A stretch of DNA of 64,000 nt, taken from Plicaturopsis crispa FD-325 SS-3. Its lineage: Eukaryota; Basidiomycota; Agaricomycetes; Amylocorticiales; Amylocorticiaceae. Of this stretch, positions 1 through 11,069 are shown in pieces. The notes beneath the pieces are model-generated. The model did not search any database. It was not told the DNA's origin and saw only the letters and a program-made list of their open reading frames with translations. The stretch covers positions 1,707,771 through 1,771,770 of the forward strand of contig KN832557.1 of the NCBI GenBank assembly GCA_000827205.1, read 5' to 3'. Numbering within the stretch: the first letter of the stretch is position 1; every line of letters begins with the position of its first letter. The position numbers and the translations under genes were made by a program.

Positions 1-49
1 TTTGTCGCTTTAGAATATCCGGAATAAAAAAACAACCCGTGCGTCGTGT

Positions 50-1236
50 ATGCATTCACACCCTGTCTCGCATCTTAACGTCCCCATTTCACAGGCACAT
101 ATAGTTATGTTCGATGTGAATAGTGATATCGCGGGTGATGGAACGCCGCCGCCTCGCGTACACTTGCCTAGCATCCGTGAAATGCTGTCTGGTCAGTCGC
201 AACTTGTATGGCTGTCTCTTGTTGCCTTTGTACTAACTTCTTGTCAACCCGAAGGATGTCCATCATCAAACCCTTTGCAACTGCCGTCCATGGTGTCCCC
301 TAGTCGATCTCCCACTGCAGAGCACATGCTACGGGCTCGAGATCCAGGATTAATCGTGCGTTACATCATCTGCTTGCTTTGTGGTATGCCTCTCAGAGTA
401 TGTCGACAGAGCCAGCAGCTCCCACCTATCGAAAGTTCCCTCCCTGCATCATCTATTCCGCCACCTTTGCCTTTGCAGCGTCCTTTAGAACGCCAACCAC
501 GCGCGCCTTTGTCGAGTCCTCATTCCCCCTCTCGGAAAGGGCGGCGTACACAGCCTACAACCTCTGGTTTTGCGCGCCCGCCGACACCAGGTCCTTCGAC
601 GTTCAGCGTCCTCCGATCTGACCAACCTGGGACGTCATTAGAGACCGTCTCCTCCCGCTCAGCTCTCCGTCGACCGCAGCGACGGGCAGAAGCAGCAGCC
701 GGATTCGCCCCTGTATTCCGCGTCAAAATCCCGCGCGATACGGTAGCAGAGCTACCTCATGACCTGCCGCCACCCACGATGGGTCGGCTATATATGTCTG
801 ATCGGCCGAGCAGCAGCACGTACGTGGAAGGTCAGGTCAGCCATCCCGGAAAGCGCGCGCGTCAAGGATCTGCACTAAGTGGGCCAGGTGTAAGACTGGA
901 TGACAACGAACGTGAGGGTACAAGCGATGTTGCTAACAACTGGAGCGAGGACGGCGCACCGCGCACTTCTGGTCCTAGCCATCAATGCCCGCGCTGTCGA
1001 AAACATTTCAACCGTCCCAGCAGTCTCCGAATACACATGAATACACACACGGGCGCAAAACGTGAGCATGGTCGCCGTCTTTCTACAGCTCCCAAATGAC
1101 CGTCCATCACGCAGCGTTCAAGTGCCCTTACCCCCAATGTGGACGAGAATTCAACGTGAACTCGAATATGCGGCGGCACCTTCACACCCACCTTCGTGAC
1201 AGAGAAAGTCCGGTTCAGGTGAATACCTCTCAATAG
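50..1236 (+). CDS. C2H2 zinc-finger protein, probable transcription factor
   Basis: The C-terminus carries two C2H2 fingers. The first reads C-x2-C-x12-H-x3-H (CPRCRKHFNRPSSLRIH). A 53-base intron (1062-1114) follows; splicing it restores the classic linker TGAKPFKC and a second finger of C-x4-C-x12-H-x3-H, ending at a TAG at 1234-1236. Without the intron the frame stops at 1099, so the splice is well supported. The middle is Pro/Ser/Arg-rich and looks disordered. Near the N-terminus is LPSIREML, a short motif common in fungal proteins of this type. Two in-frame stretches, 192-254 (with a TACTAAC branch site) and 356-409, look like further introns. A nuclear DNA-binding role is inferred from the fingers; the target is unknown. 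The start at 50 is the first Met in frame, and the true start could lie upstream of the window. Confidence 0.85.
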
Positions 1237-1684
1237 CGCTCCAGGCCGTGCGTGGTCTCCGGGACGTAAGCCGCTCTGGGCACCCTCGCTAGACAGGCGG
1301 CGAAACGGCTCAGCTAGCTTGACCTCCTCGAACGGAGTTTATGCTATTGCGATCTGTCAATACCTGGCGTATGGGCTATTTGTGTCTCGCTTGAGGCAAC
1401 ATTCTACCCGATTTACTGGTGAGTACCTCAGAACTCTTCGAGCTCCCGATATTCATTTCAAACTCTTCAGTCAGATGACGACCTGTGTGGCGCGTTGCTT
1501 GTGCCTGTGCATCCTGATGCATCACTACCCCGTCCGTTCGCGTCTCGCTGCTACTCAGAGAGCTACAATGAACTAATATGGACGCTGGTTGTCACAATAG
1601 TTCACCGAGCCGCAGTTTCAAGTGGTAAAGCACTGCAGTATTCCCGAACCCATCGGGACGGCTCTCCATTTCAAAAAAAAAAGG
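1237..1684. other. Intergenic, no gene seen
   Basis: Only short overlapping frames without codon structure or recognisable homology occur here. The right part is the upstream region of the small secreted protein that starts at 1772. Confidence 0.6.
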
Positions 1685-1694
1685 TATAAGTAGG
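1685..1694 (+). promoter_or_regulatory. TATA-type core promoter of knottin-like gene 1
   Basis: TATAAGTAGG lies 87 bases before the start codon at 1772. The identical ten bases occur 93 bases before the start of the paralogue on the other strand (16032-16041). This supports both start codons and a shared mode of transcription. Confidence 0.6.
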
Positions 1695-1771
1695 GGATAA
1701 TCTTATTCATCCACGAATACGCACTACATCCTCTCGCACCAACCCCGAGCACACATCTTACATTTATCGCG

Positions 1772-2063
1772 ATGGTCACAATCAAACTCACCACAGTCTT
1801 CGCGGTATTCCTCGCGACCACTTGCGTCACTGCGTCTCCCGCCTCTACCACGACGTCCGCTGCGGCAAAGCTCACGCTTGGCCCTGGGCCTGTATGTCTT
1901 CCTGAAGGCCGGCAGTGTAACATTATACAACCAGCCAAAGTGTGCTGCCCTGGGCTTGCCTGCGTGGCAGATCCTCCTTTGCTCTTTGAGGTGCGCTAGC
2001 TTCTCTGAAACAGGTTCCGTCTACTCATGGTATGCCCTCCAGGTTTGCAAACCTACTGCTTAA
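1772..2063 (+). CDS. Small secreted six-cysteine (knottin-like) protein, copy 1
   Basis: The spliced product is 79 residues. Residues 1-21 form a hydrophobic signal peptide (VFAVFLATTCVTA). A Ser/Thr/Ala spacer follows, then a compact domain with the pattern C-x6-C-x8-CC-x4-C-x10-C, ending CKPTA. The order C-C-CC-C-C is that of inhibitor-cystine-knot folds. The sixth cysteine is on a 21-base last exon (2043-2063) after a 52-base intron (1991-2042). Without splicing the frame stops at 1999 with only five cysteines in the pattern. A paralogue at 15660-15948 has the same layout, intron length and last exon. The protein is presumably secreted and disulfide-bonded; its function is unknown. An effector-like, antimicrobial or cell-surface role is speculation. 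I do not recognise a named family. Confidence 0.75.
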
Positions 2064-2679
2064 TGCTTGAGCATCGCCATGTGACGCAGAGAGTGCAATT
2101 GGCGTGTAGTGGGATTTTGCCGACTTTATGTTGAGTACTGAGGGTCGGACATTTCTTTGTTTTGACGTACGAGGAGGGAATCGTTTTCACTGTCAGGAAT
2201 AATGTGATTCACCCATACATAGATTGGAACGACTTTCTTCCGTAGATATCGTGTGGGCTGGCTAAGGGAGACTATGATCCACCTATCTATATCGTCACTA
2301 CGTATCGTGTTTAGTATTTCCATTCGCCTCGATTTCGATCGTGAGCGTTGACTCGGAGTTGGACGATGATCCTACTTAACTCGCGTGAATATTTCCCAGT
2401 CGTAAATCGAACCCTTTATACCGACGTTCACCAATATGTATGCGCAAGCTGTATCTAGCTCTGAGAGTCTTTGGCAACACGCCTCTTGAGTATTGTGATT
2501 CGTGCCAAAGGTTTACGGCCAGTTGTCGACGAAACGTCGGCTGTCTGTGGCTGTGTCGCAGCGTTAACCGCTGCACCAAGTGACATGGCCGACGCTCACG
2601 AAGCGCTGAACTGATTATCTTTCAATCGCAAAAACTCTGTTACCTTTTTGGTTATGCCAACGCAGCCTGACTCGACTGC
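2064..2679. other. Intergenic, no gene seen
   Basis: About 600 bases between the knottin-like gene and threonyl-tRNA synthetase. I see only short unsupported frames. The right end is the synthetase promoter and 5' leader. Confidence 0.6.
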
Positions 2680-5661
2680 ATGCTAAGAGCCTTAGCTCGC
2701 CTTTCCCCACCCAACCGTTGTATCATATTTCCTCGTTTCCCTGTTTACCGTCCTCGAACCCGCATCCAAATCGCGACCATGACGACTCCAGTCGCGTCCA
2801 CGTCCCAGCCGCCAGAGACGGCGCTCGATGCACCCCATGCAGATGGCGTGCCAAAGACGAAGGACAAGAAGGCAGCCGCGGCTTCAACATATCCTTTGGA
2901 GGTACGTGGGCTAGCCCCTTATCGTGAACACAACCAGCTCACAGAGTGCATTCACACGCAGCTGAGCCCGCCGCCAGCATTCTTCGATCACCGTGTGCAG
3001 CTATTCGAAAAGTTCAAAGCCGAGCACGACGAATTCATCAAGTCACAACCGCACGAAGAAATATCCGTCACACTTCCTGACGGCACTGAGCGCAAGGCTA
3101 CGAGCTGGGAGACAAGCCCCCTTGACATCGCAAAGGCCATATCCAAAAGCTTGGCCGATCGCATAGTGATAGGAAAGGTCGATGGCCAGCTCTGGGATCT
3201 CGAGAGGCCGCTCGAGAAATCCTGCAAGCTTCAGCTACTCGATTTCGAGCACCCAGAAGGTATGTACGCGATTTCTACCCGTTCGATGCCGATTTAACCG
3301 CGTGATCTCCAGGCAAAAAGGTATTCTGGCACTCTTCTGCCCACGTCCTCGGAGAGGCTGCAGAGAAGCACTACGGCTGCCACCTGTGCATCGGCCCTCC
3401 TACGGATGACGGGTTCTTCTATGAGATGGCTATCGAGGACAGGTGTGTGCAAGTCATCGTTTTTTCTATCTCTGGTTTGAATGCGATATCCAGAGCCATT
3501 ACCCAGGCGGACTACCCCGCCTTGGAGAAGTTGTCCGATGTGGCTATCAAGGAAAAGCAGACATTCGAACGGATTGTCATCCCCAAGGAAGCCCTGCTCG
3601 AGATGTTTGCGGTACGTTTTACCTACCATACGACATTCCATGTTGCAAAATTGATGTCTTTCTGCAGTACAACACATACAAAAAACAATTGATAGAACTT
3701 AAGGTGCCTGATGGAACATCTAGTACTGTATACCGCTGTGGACCTATGGTCGATCTCTGCCTGGGCCCTCACATTCCGAACACGGGAAAAATCAAGGCTA
3801 TGATGATTACAAAAGTGAGCCTTATTGATATGCATCGCATCATCATGCTAATCGCCGTCAACAGAACTCATCCTCTTACTTCCTTGGAGACGCCAACAAC
3901 GACTCACTCCAGCGCATTTATGGCGTGTCCTTCCCGGAGAAGAAACAGCTTGTTGAGTATCAAAAATTCCTGGCTGAGGCGGCGAAACGGGACCACAGGA
4001 AGATTGGCAAGGTCAGCATGGTTCCAAGTTTATAAGCATTCTTGCGCTGATGCCAGGAATGATAGGAGCAAGAACTGTTCTTTTTCAACGAGCTTAGTCC
4101 TGGAAGTGCCTTCTTCTTGCCGCACGGAACGCGTCTTTACAACACGCTCATCGATCTGATGAGGGTAAGTTGTCTATCGGTCTTATCCACCACAAGCTGA
4201 CGTTGAGTATACAGTCTGAATACTACAAGCGAGGCTACCAAGAGGGTACGGGCTCTCGCAAATGCACTAGCTTCTACCAGCTAACCACACGTCCACAGTC
4301 ATCTCGCCTAACATGTTCCACAGCAAATTGTGGGAGACATCTGGTCATTGGCAGAACTACAAAGACGACATGTTCACCCTCGATATCGAGAAGGAGAAAT
4401 GGGGCCTGAAGCCGATGAACTGTCCCGGCCATTGTCTTATCTTCGACGCCCGTGACAGGAGCTACAAGGAGCTGCCCATTCGCATGGCTGAGTTCGGTAT
4501 CATCCACCGAAATGAAGCCTCTGGTGCGCTGTCCGGTCTCACGCGTGTGCGCCGGTTCGTGCAAGACGACACGCATGTGTTCTGCACGCCATCGCAGGTT
4601 CGTCGAACGCACCGCTCTAATGGGCCATACTAAATATGCGGAAATAACAGATCATGGACGAGATCAGCGCGCTGTTCGACTTCATCCAGCACGTCTACGG
4701 TCTGTTCGGTTTCGAGTTCACCCTCAACTTCGGCACGCGCCCGGACAACTTCATCGGCGACATCGAGACCTGGAACACCGCCGAAGCGGTACGTCCGACG
4801 TCTCCCCCCTCACACCACACAGCATTCTGACACAGTATGCACAGCAACTGAAACAGGCCTTAGAAAAGCACTACCCCAGCAACTGGCAGCTCGCCGAGGG
4901 CGACGGTGCGTTCTACGGACCGAAGATCGACATCACGATCCGCGACGCCATGCGCCGCTCGTTCCAGTGCGCGACGATTCAGCTCGACTTCCAGCTGCCG
5001 GAGCGGTTCAACCTCAAGTACCGCGCGGCCGAGGGCGCAAACGACCCCTACGCGCCTGCTACGCGGCCTGTCATCGTTCACCGTGCCCTTCTGGGAAGCA
5101 TGGAGCGCTTCATTGCCATCATCACTGAGCACTACGCTGGGATCTGGTAGGCTCTTTGATTGTGAACGCGCTTGCGAATGCTAATCGATGTGTGGCAGGC
5201 CTTTCTGGTTGAATCCCCGTCAAGTGCTCGTGGTGCCTGTTGCAGCACCCTACGTGCGTATTTCATAACGTATCTTGCGTGCCATTTCGTGCTGATAGTT
5301 CTATGACTTTGCAGCAAGAATACGCGGCCGAGGTTGCCAAGTTCCTCAGCGACCAGGGCATCTACACCGACGTCGACAACGGAGACGCTACTCTGAACAA
5401 GAAGATCCGTAACGGAGAGGTCGCTCACTACAACTTCATTCTCGGTGCGTTGTATTCGTGGTTGATCTTGGCCACTGGCTGACCTACACCTGCAATGCAG
5501 TCGTCGGACAGTCCGAACTCGACACGCGCTCCGTGAACGTGAGGAACCGCGACGACGTCGGATCGAAGTCGCGTGCGGAGGAACTGATGCCGCTGGACGA
5601 GATCGCCAAGAAACTCCTCGCATTGAAGGCATCCCGAAGCCAGGAGAACAAGCTCGTATAA
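2680..5661 (+). CDS. THS1: Threonyl-tRNA synthetase
   Basis: Class II synthetase that charges tRNA-Thr. In order I read an N-terminal TGS domain ([20 protein letters not shown]), the editing domain with [24 protein letters not shown] split across exons, and the catalytic core with KPMNCPGHC (zinc-binding Cys), motif 2 ([19 protein letters not shown]) and motif 3 ([19 protein letters not shown]). The anticodon-binding domain ends in [20 protein letters not shown] and a TAA at 5659-5661. I count about 13 short introns, for example 2902-2961, 3260-3312 and 3612-3665. Two starts are possible. Met at 2680 gives a 33-residue Arg-rich leader without acidic residues, and Met at 2779 (MTTPVAST) gives the usual cytosolic start. 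The gene may therefore encode both mitochondrial and cytosolic enzymes. Its end lies 84 bases from the end of the convergent CstF-64 gene. Confidence 0.95.
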
Positions 5662-5745
5662 TTATACGCATGAATGGATGCGTAGGTATCCGCGCAAGTA
5701 TCAACGGCGTATCGTACGAGTAGAATTTTTGAATGTATAGCAATT

Positions 5746-7367
5746 TTAGACCGCGAGGCTGCCCATGAATTGACTCCGCTAAGATTCACAAGTACATTAG
5801 CGAAAGATACACTCGAGGTAGGATGAGCACGTACTAATTGTTGTATCGCTTCTCGTTCGGTGGGGGGCAAGGCATTGATCTGATCGGGCGTTAAACTGAG
5901 GACTTGCATTAGCATTTGCTAAAATCGTGATTCGTGAGTATTCTGCCAAAATTATTCGCGATACACGGGCATACCCTTTGAGCTGGATCCATCGCGGTGT
6001 TTTGTGGGTTCAACGGGGGTGGGGCTTGCTGCTGCTGTGGTGGTGGTGGGGGCCTGTAGTAGGATTGTGGTGGAGGGAGGTTCGGCGGGGGTTGCTGGTA
6101 CATGTTCGGGGGAGCGGACATCGGTGGTGGCGGGGGTGCCAGAGGCTGCGGTTGTTGCATGGGTGGTGGCTGCATGGGCGGTTGTTGGTATGGACGGGGA
6201 ACATTGGGTGGCGGAGGTGGTGGTGCAGCGCCTAGACTTGGGCCTGTAGAGGTGGCTGCCAGCATCCGCTACACAAAAGCGGTCAGGAAACGTGCAGTAG
6301 TCAAGCTGCCATACGACTCACTTGGAGTATAGCAGGATCCACGATGTTTTGCAGGAGCAGTGCTTGGAACAAAGCGTATGACAGTTGTGGTTGCGCAACG
6401 AGCAGCGCGCGTGCTTGTTCCGGATGTGTGATCACGAACGCCTATGTATATGGTTACACTGAATGAGCTCGTCCAACTCTCGCGAACCGACTACGTACCT
6501 TCATCTGTGCGAGCACCTCTAACAGTTGTCCTGGATTCATCGTTCCCAGTGTCTGGCTGATAGTGTCTAACGGTGTCACGCCTGGCGCCACGGGCACGCC
6601 AGACGGCAAATTCGCGAGGAATGCATTTGGGTCTGCATTTCTTGTCCCAGAGGCAGAGCGGTAGGTATCCGCCTCGCGGTCGCGAAACTGGCCCCGCGAG
6701 TCACCACTGTCCATAAGCTCGCCACGCACAGTCGTCCGCCCCTCAAGAAATGGATCGGAGTCCGCCAAGTCTATTCGTAAAGGCCGACCGCCGACATCTT
6801 GGTTGTTCAGGTTGCGCACGGCGGAAGCGGCGGTTTCATGGTCTTCAGAGGGTTTTAATTGGGTTTCACATTGTCGGTTCCCGGTGTTGTTGAGTACGAG
6901 GGTGCATTCATTCGCGAGTAGCACGTTGTATGGGGCGTTTGAGGGCACATTTAAAAACGATGGTTGAAGTCAGACAGTGACCTTGGCATTGAGGGCAATA
7001 AGGATAAATTGAATATACCCGCGAATTCACAAAACCCATAGCCCTTTGGCTTCCCCGTATCTCTGTCGAACACCAATCTGATAGAGCGCCACCGTGAGCT
7101 CCTTGACTGAAATTGACGCTCCGGGCACCGCTACGATACCTAAAGCCGACGACTTGACCGGCGGATCGGAATACGTCTATCAGTTGTTCCTGCACTCACG
7201 AACCGAGGTCTCAGCCGTGGCATCCATCATGTAATTGAGTAGCAACGTACCTCTCCCATGTTATAGGGGACATTGCCCACTGTATCGGAACGGTTTTAGT
7301 CGGTTGCGGGATCGAAACAGTCGTGATAGAGCTGGAAGGGACGCGTACCAAATACCACTTTGCTCAT
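5746..7367 (-). CDS. CSTF2: Cleavage stimulation factor subunit 2 (CstF-64 / Rna15)
   Basis: Nuclear RNA-binding subunit of the mRNA 3'-end cleavage machinery, recognising U- or GU-rich elements. After splicing the start reads MSKVVFVGNVPYNMGEEQL, then FDRDTGKPKGYGF, the two RNP motifs of a single N-terminal RRM. A hinge region follows (LDTISQTLGTMNPGQLLEVLAQMK, the binding site for CstF-77 in the family). Then comes a long Pro/Gln-rich stretch rich in PPPPP and PPMQ. The end is the short C-terminal helix domain SLTPDQINALPPTEREAIQQL, spliced to RSQFMGSLAV and a stop at 5746-5748. The start ATG at 7365-7367 sits on a small first exon joined by an intron of about 70 bases. Introns interrupt the RRM several times. 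It shares its upstream region with the divergent F-box gene. Confidence 0.93.
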
Positions 7368-7833
7368 AGTCTCCTCGTCTCAGGAAATTGGCGCGCGATG
7401 ATGGTAAATGCCAGATATTTTCGAGAACAGTTGTAATGGTAGAGAGCAAACAAAGAAAACCGGTGCCACCACTGCTGCTGCCTCCGTAGACGAAATTCTT
7501 AGCCGAAAGGATGCCTGACTTTTCGGGAAAAAGCCCCTGAATTTATGGGCGTTCAAGTTGCCGCGGCGTGCCTTGTGGCCAATATCTTTTGTTTCTTGCC
7601 TTCACGGTCAATTCATAGCGTGTCGATACGCGTTTTTCAGGGCGTAAACGTCGGTGAGATACACGTCTATTGTTTGGAGTCCCTATGCTGTCTGATGCCG
7701 TTCATAGAAAGCCGCAATTTACGATCGGAGTCGTATACAGTGTGCCACTTCAGGTGTTCATCTGAGCCACCTGTCTGTACCATATCTGAATCTGCCCATT
7801 TCGCTTCTGATGTAAAGCTTTCTTAGACTGAAA
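7368..7833. other. Divergent promoter region, CstF-64 / F-box gene 1
   Basis: 466 bases between two divergent start codons. No gene is seen. I did not find a convincing TATA box. Confidence 0.5.
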
Positions 7834-9444
7834 ATGTGCCCGGACCTCCCTGCATGCTGGTCGTGCGGATCGACTGTGATCCGTGTCCCAGACCCACTTC
7901 GCGAGTTCCCTGCCCCATACCTACTCGAAACGTACGAATCCCCGACATTTGCAGAAGCTGAAGCAGTACGCATCTTCAACACCGAAGCTGCAGAGCAGTT
8001 GCGCATCCTGGACTTGGGGCTAGAATCCATCAAAGACACATTGCGCACACTTGAGCGCCACAGGGCCGATAGGCAAAAAGCCTTAGAGAGCTACAACGCC
8101 GTGCTTTCTCCGTTTCGTCGTCTCCCCACCGAGTTACTGGTAGAGGTGTTTGTCTACTGTCTTCCGGAGAACGATGCACCAACGAGGAGGTGTGCGCCTT
8201 TGCTCCTGATGGGAGTTTGCAAGAGGTGGCGTTCTGTCGCTCTGTCGACCCCGCGACTATGGTGCGCGCTGCGTCTACAAATAAGAGAAGCCACGAACAA
8301 AGTCGCCGGCGAATGGTTCGCGCGCGCGGGAAACCTCCCGCTGTCCCTGGCCGTGCAGTACAAGTTTTACACTGGCACCGAGCCGTTTTTCGCGGTCATC
8401 GCCAAGCATGCTGCCCGCTGGGAGAAACTCTCGATCACCGTCAACGCACAGAAAGGCCTCGCAGTATCTGGCCCGCTTCTACGCCTGCGCAGCCTCGTTC
8501 TCGAGACGTGCAACGATCGCCATTATGGCCTGTCACCGTCCGCGTTTCACGACGCCCCGAGCCTTCGCTCGTTCACCTACTCGGGCGACGTACCCGAGGA
8601 CCAGCTCGACATCCCGTGGGGTCAATTGACGGACCTCACCTTGAATAGACGGCCCGCGCAGGGATGCGTGACCGCTCTCCGGTTGGCGCACAATCTCGAG
8701 ACGTGCACCCTCGACTGTACGCAGCCACGCTCCGGGGTGACGACGCAGGCGCCCCCAGTGCAGCACATGCGCCTCAAACATCTGACCATATCCGAGATGG
8801 AGGGGGATCGGCAGGCGCTCTTCAGACAGACGGCGCTGACGTTCCCTGTGCTGGAGACGTTCGACTACGCCGTCAGTGTGGTTCCGTGGCGGGAGTTCCA
8901 CTATTTTCAAATGGAATCTGGTTTCCAGCTCCGGAAGCTCTCGCTCAGGCATGTCGTGCGCGTGACCGTGGACGAGGCCGTCCGATGTTTCGAGAGCATG
9001 CCGAGCCTTGAGCATTTCGAGCTGTCCTTGCCGCAGTATGTTGGCGGCAGAAAGAACAACTTCACCAGCCCCGAGGTCCTGTCTCGGCTCACTCGCCGTC
9101 ACGGCACGGACGCGAACGCGGATGGGCCGCAACTACTGCCGTTACTGCGCGTTCTCGAGCTGCACGATCTGCTCTTCGACGATGAGGAAACTGCACCGCG
9201 GCTTGCCTCCATGATTCGCTCTCGCCGCCCCATTCACGATGGAGCGGACATAGGCGACGGCACCGCATATCTCGAGCGAGTGGTTATCGATTATGCGGAC
9301 ACGCACGTTCAAGTGGCTAAAGAGAAGTCGTTAGAGGAGCTCGTCATCAGGACTTTCCAAGCTTTGAAGGATGAGGGCTTTGATATCTCGGTTCTTACTG
9401 GGACGGATCGCAAGCGGGCGCCGCATACACATAGATTGGTGTAA
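7834..9444 (+). CDS. F-box protein with LRR-like C-terminal half, copy 1
   Basis: Single-exon gene of 536 residues. The N-terminus MCPDLPACWSCG with a CxxC pair is shared with the paralogue at 17335-19017. A predicted coiled helix (about residues 45-90) leads into a clear F-box: SPFRRLPTELLVEVFVYCLP, then LLLMGVCKRWRSVALSTPRLW. The rest has irregular leucine-rich repeats (LRLRSLVLET, LTDLTLN, MRLKHLTISEM) of the kind that binds substrates. In the family the F-box binds Skp1, so the protein is an adaptor for an SCF (cullin-RING) ubiquitin ligase. Its substrate is unknown. Such F-box genes are greatly expanded in mushroom genomes. A decayed relative lies just downstream at 9868-10440. Confidence 0.9.
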   Translation: MCPDLPACWSCGSTVIRVPDPLREFPAPYLLETYESPTFAEAEAVRIFNTEAAEQLRILDLGLESIKDTLRTLERHRADRQKALESYNAVLSPFRRLPTELLVEVFVYCLPENDAPTRRCAPLLLMGVCKRWRSVALSTPRLWCALRLQIREATNKVAGEWFARAGNLPLSLAVQYKFYTGTEPFFAVIAKHAARWEKLSITVNAQKGLAVSGPLLRLRSLVLETCNDRHYGLSPSAFHDAPSLRSFTYSGDVPEDQLDIPWGQLTDLTLNRRPAQGCVTALRLAHNLETCTLDCTQPRSGVTTQAPPVQHMRLKHLTISEMEGDRQALFRQTALTFPVLETFDYAVSVVPWREFHYFQMESGFQLRKLSLRHVVRVTVDEAVRCFESMPSLEHFELSLPQYVGGRKNNFTSPEVLSRLTRRHGTDANADGPQLLPLLRVLELHDLLFDDEETAPRLASMIRSRRPIHDGADIGDGTAYLERVVIDYADTHVQVAKEKSLEELVIRTFQALKDEGFDISVLTGTDRKRAPHTHRLV

Positions 9445-9867
9445 AGATATGGTAGCACATCGATGGTATGTAGACTTTGGTGGCATGATGCATGGCTGCA
9501 GTGGCAGCTTGGTGGCCCTCGGGGACTCTTCTGGACAAAGCCCCTGAGCGAAAATGGCAGTGGTAAGTTCGTCGACATTTCTGTTTCGTACCCTAACTCA
9601 CTGCGATTTCACAGCGTGTCAAGACATAGATTGGAGAGAAACCAAACGACGGTGAGCTACACAGCGTACTTTGTAGCGGCCAACAAATTTTCTTAACGCT
9701 GCGATCTCATGGCAGATAGCTAAATTTATGACCCGCCACTACCTATAACTTATTCTCGGCGATATTGTGTCCTACTTCAAGTTGCTCAACTCCTTCAAAT
9801 CTAAATGTACGCGCCGTCTCTCATTCTGCCTATACTGTTGACCGATCAACGCTGTTTCAGATTTATA
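9445..9867. other. Intergenic between F-box gene 1 and its relic
   Basis: About 420 bases without a recognisable gene. It holds the 3' end of F-box gene 1 and the former upstream region of the pseudogene. Confidence 0.5.
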
Positions 9868-10440
9868 ATGCGGTCGATAATTCCTAAAGGAAGTTGGTCC
9901 TGCGGATCGACCATCGTCCGTACCCTAGAACGGCTTCGCGAATACCCACTCCGTACCTGCTCTAAACGTACGAGCACCCCACATCTACAGAAGCTAACGC
10001 CGTGCGTTCCAGCGGCGCTCGGGGCTCAAGCCCACAAAGTTCTCGCTGCGCGGCGTCGACCACATGGGCACGGACGCGCCGAGTGCTTCGAGGCATGCCG
10101 ATGCTTGCGAATCTCGAGCTGGATATCGGGCGCTACGATTAAGTTCTTCGCGGCGTGGAGGGCAGCTTCACGAACCCGAGTACGGCTCTGTTCCCGCTAC
10201 TGCGCATTCTGGAGCTGCACCAGTTGGCGTTCCGCAATGAGGATGTTGCGCCACGGTTGGCGTCCATGGTTCGTTTTCGCTGCGCAGTGTTGGTTGGAGT
10301 GGCGGCAGGTGATGGATTTGCGTATCGAGAGAGTCGCCATCGAAAGGGTTCAGGTACTCGCGGATCCTGAGGGAGACTCGGGGACTTTGAAGGAGCTCGT
10401 CCAAGGCCTAAAAACGAGGAGGGTATTGAGATTCGTGCTG
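9868..10440 (+). pseudogene. Decayed F-box protein gene (internal deletion plus frameshifts)
   Basis: The left part reads WSCGSTIVRTLERLREYP, matching the N-terminus of F-box copy 1 (WSCGSTVIRVPDPLREFP). The sequence then jumps to pieces equivalent to copy 1 after about residue 360 (LKPTKFSLRGV, then CFEA in a different frame). It goes on to LFPLLRILELHQLAF and APRLASMV, which match LLPLLRVLELHDLLF and APRLASMI. The F-box and most of the repeats are missing, and the matching pieces lie in different frames. I take it as a dead tandem duplicate. Whether it is transcribed is unknown. Confidence 0.8.
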
Positions 10441-10555
10441 GAATGTAGGACTTGTATTCACGTATTTATTCAATGTCAAACGGTAACTCGATGTGTGTAT
10501 CATGATAACACGTTGTTTGAAGTCCTCGAACTTCCTTGCCAAATTGAACCGTCCA

Positions 10556-10579
10556 GTTTGAACGTTTGAACGTTTGAAC
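10556..10579. repeat. Three tandem copies of GTTTGAAC
   Basis: The 8-base unit GTTTGAAC is repeated exactly three times between the F-box relic and the Clp1-like gene. It may be a simple-repeat slippage product or a cluster of binding sites; nothing else supports a function. Confidence 0.85.
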
Positions 10580-10848
10580 TTTGCACCGGGAATACATACC
10601 TCCCCTGGAAGTTGATGGAACGCTTTGTTGTTGTCGAGTCTACTTCTCCATTTACATCTTGGCCACATCCATTGCGTCCGGATTGGCAGCGGGTGGCCAA
10701 AGGACAATAAAATTTAGAGTTGATGAACAGCTTTGGCGTGGTTCCTTGTCCTCGGAAGCTTCGAAAACACAACAGAGTTCAAAGCGCAATTGAAGACCTG
10801 CCAAATGCGGGAATAATGCGAGGCAATTGGGTGATGGATTGGCAAAAG

Positions 10849-10883
10849 TGGACCCACAATCTTTATTTGGTCTTGTGGGTCCA
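10849..10883. repeat. Inverted repeat upstream of the Clp1-like gene
   Basis: Perfect 11-base arms TGGACCCACAA and TTGTGGGTCCA flank a 13-base spacer. A second, smaller inverted repeat (AATTCCC / GGGAATT) follows at about 10887-10910. Both lie 160-220 bases before the Clp1-like start codon. They could be a regulatory site or a transposon footprint. Confidence 0.75.
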
Positions 10884-10975
10884 GGTGCCACAATTCCCAT
10901 ATTCGGGAATTTTCGGATTGGCATCTTTGCGTGCGTCACGCCAATTCCGTCCGTCACGCTTTGCCCGCCCCTTCG

Positions 10976-10982
10976 TATATAA
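10976..10982 (+). promoter_or_regulatory. TATA box and paired CGTCACGC elements, Clp1-like promoter
   Basis: TATATAA lies 94 bases before the ATG at 11070. Just upstream, CGTCACGC occurs twice in the same orientation (10934-10941 and 10952-10959), 18 bases apart. CGTCA is the half site used by bZIP/CREB-type factors. Control by such a factor is inference. Confidence 0.6.
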
Positions 10983-11069
10983 CGCCGTCGCCGTCGAAAC
11001 AAATGTAGCCCATCCGCACTCGAACCCCGCCCTCTTCAATCACAAACACTTTCAGCAACAGCAGCAGCA

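Noticed and set aside
5927-6235. Long plus-strand frames rich in Gly, Trp and Val opposite the CstF-64 gene
   Set aside because: They are mirror translations of the Pro/Gln-rich region of CstF-64 on the minus strand.
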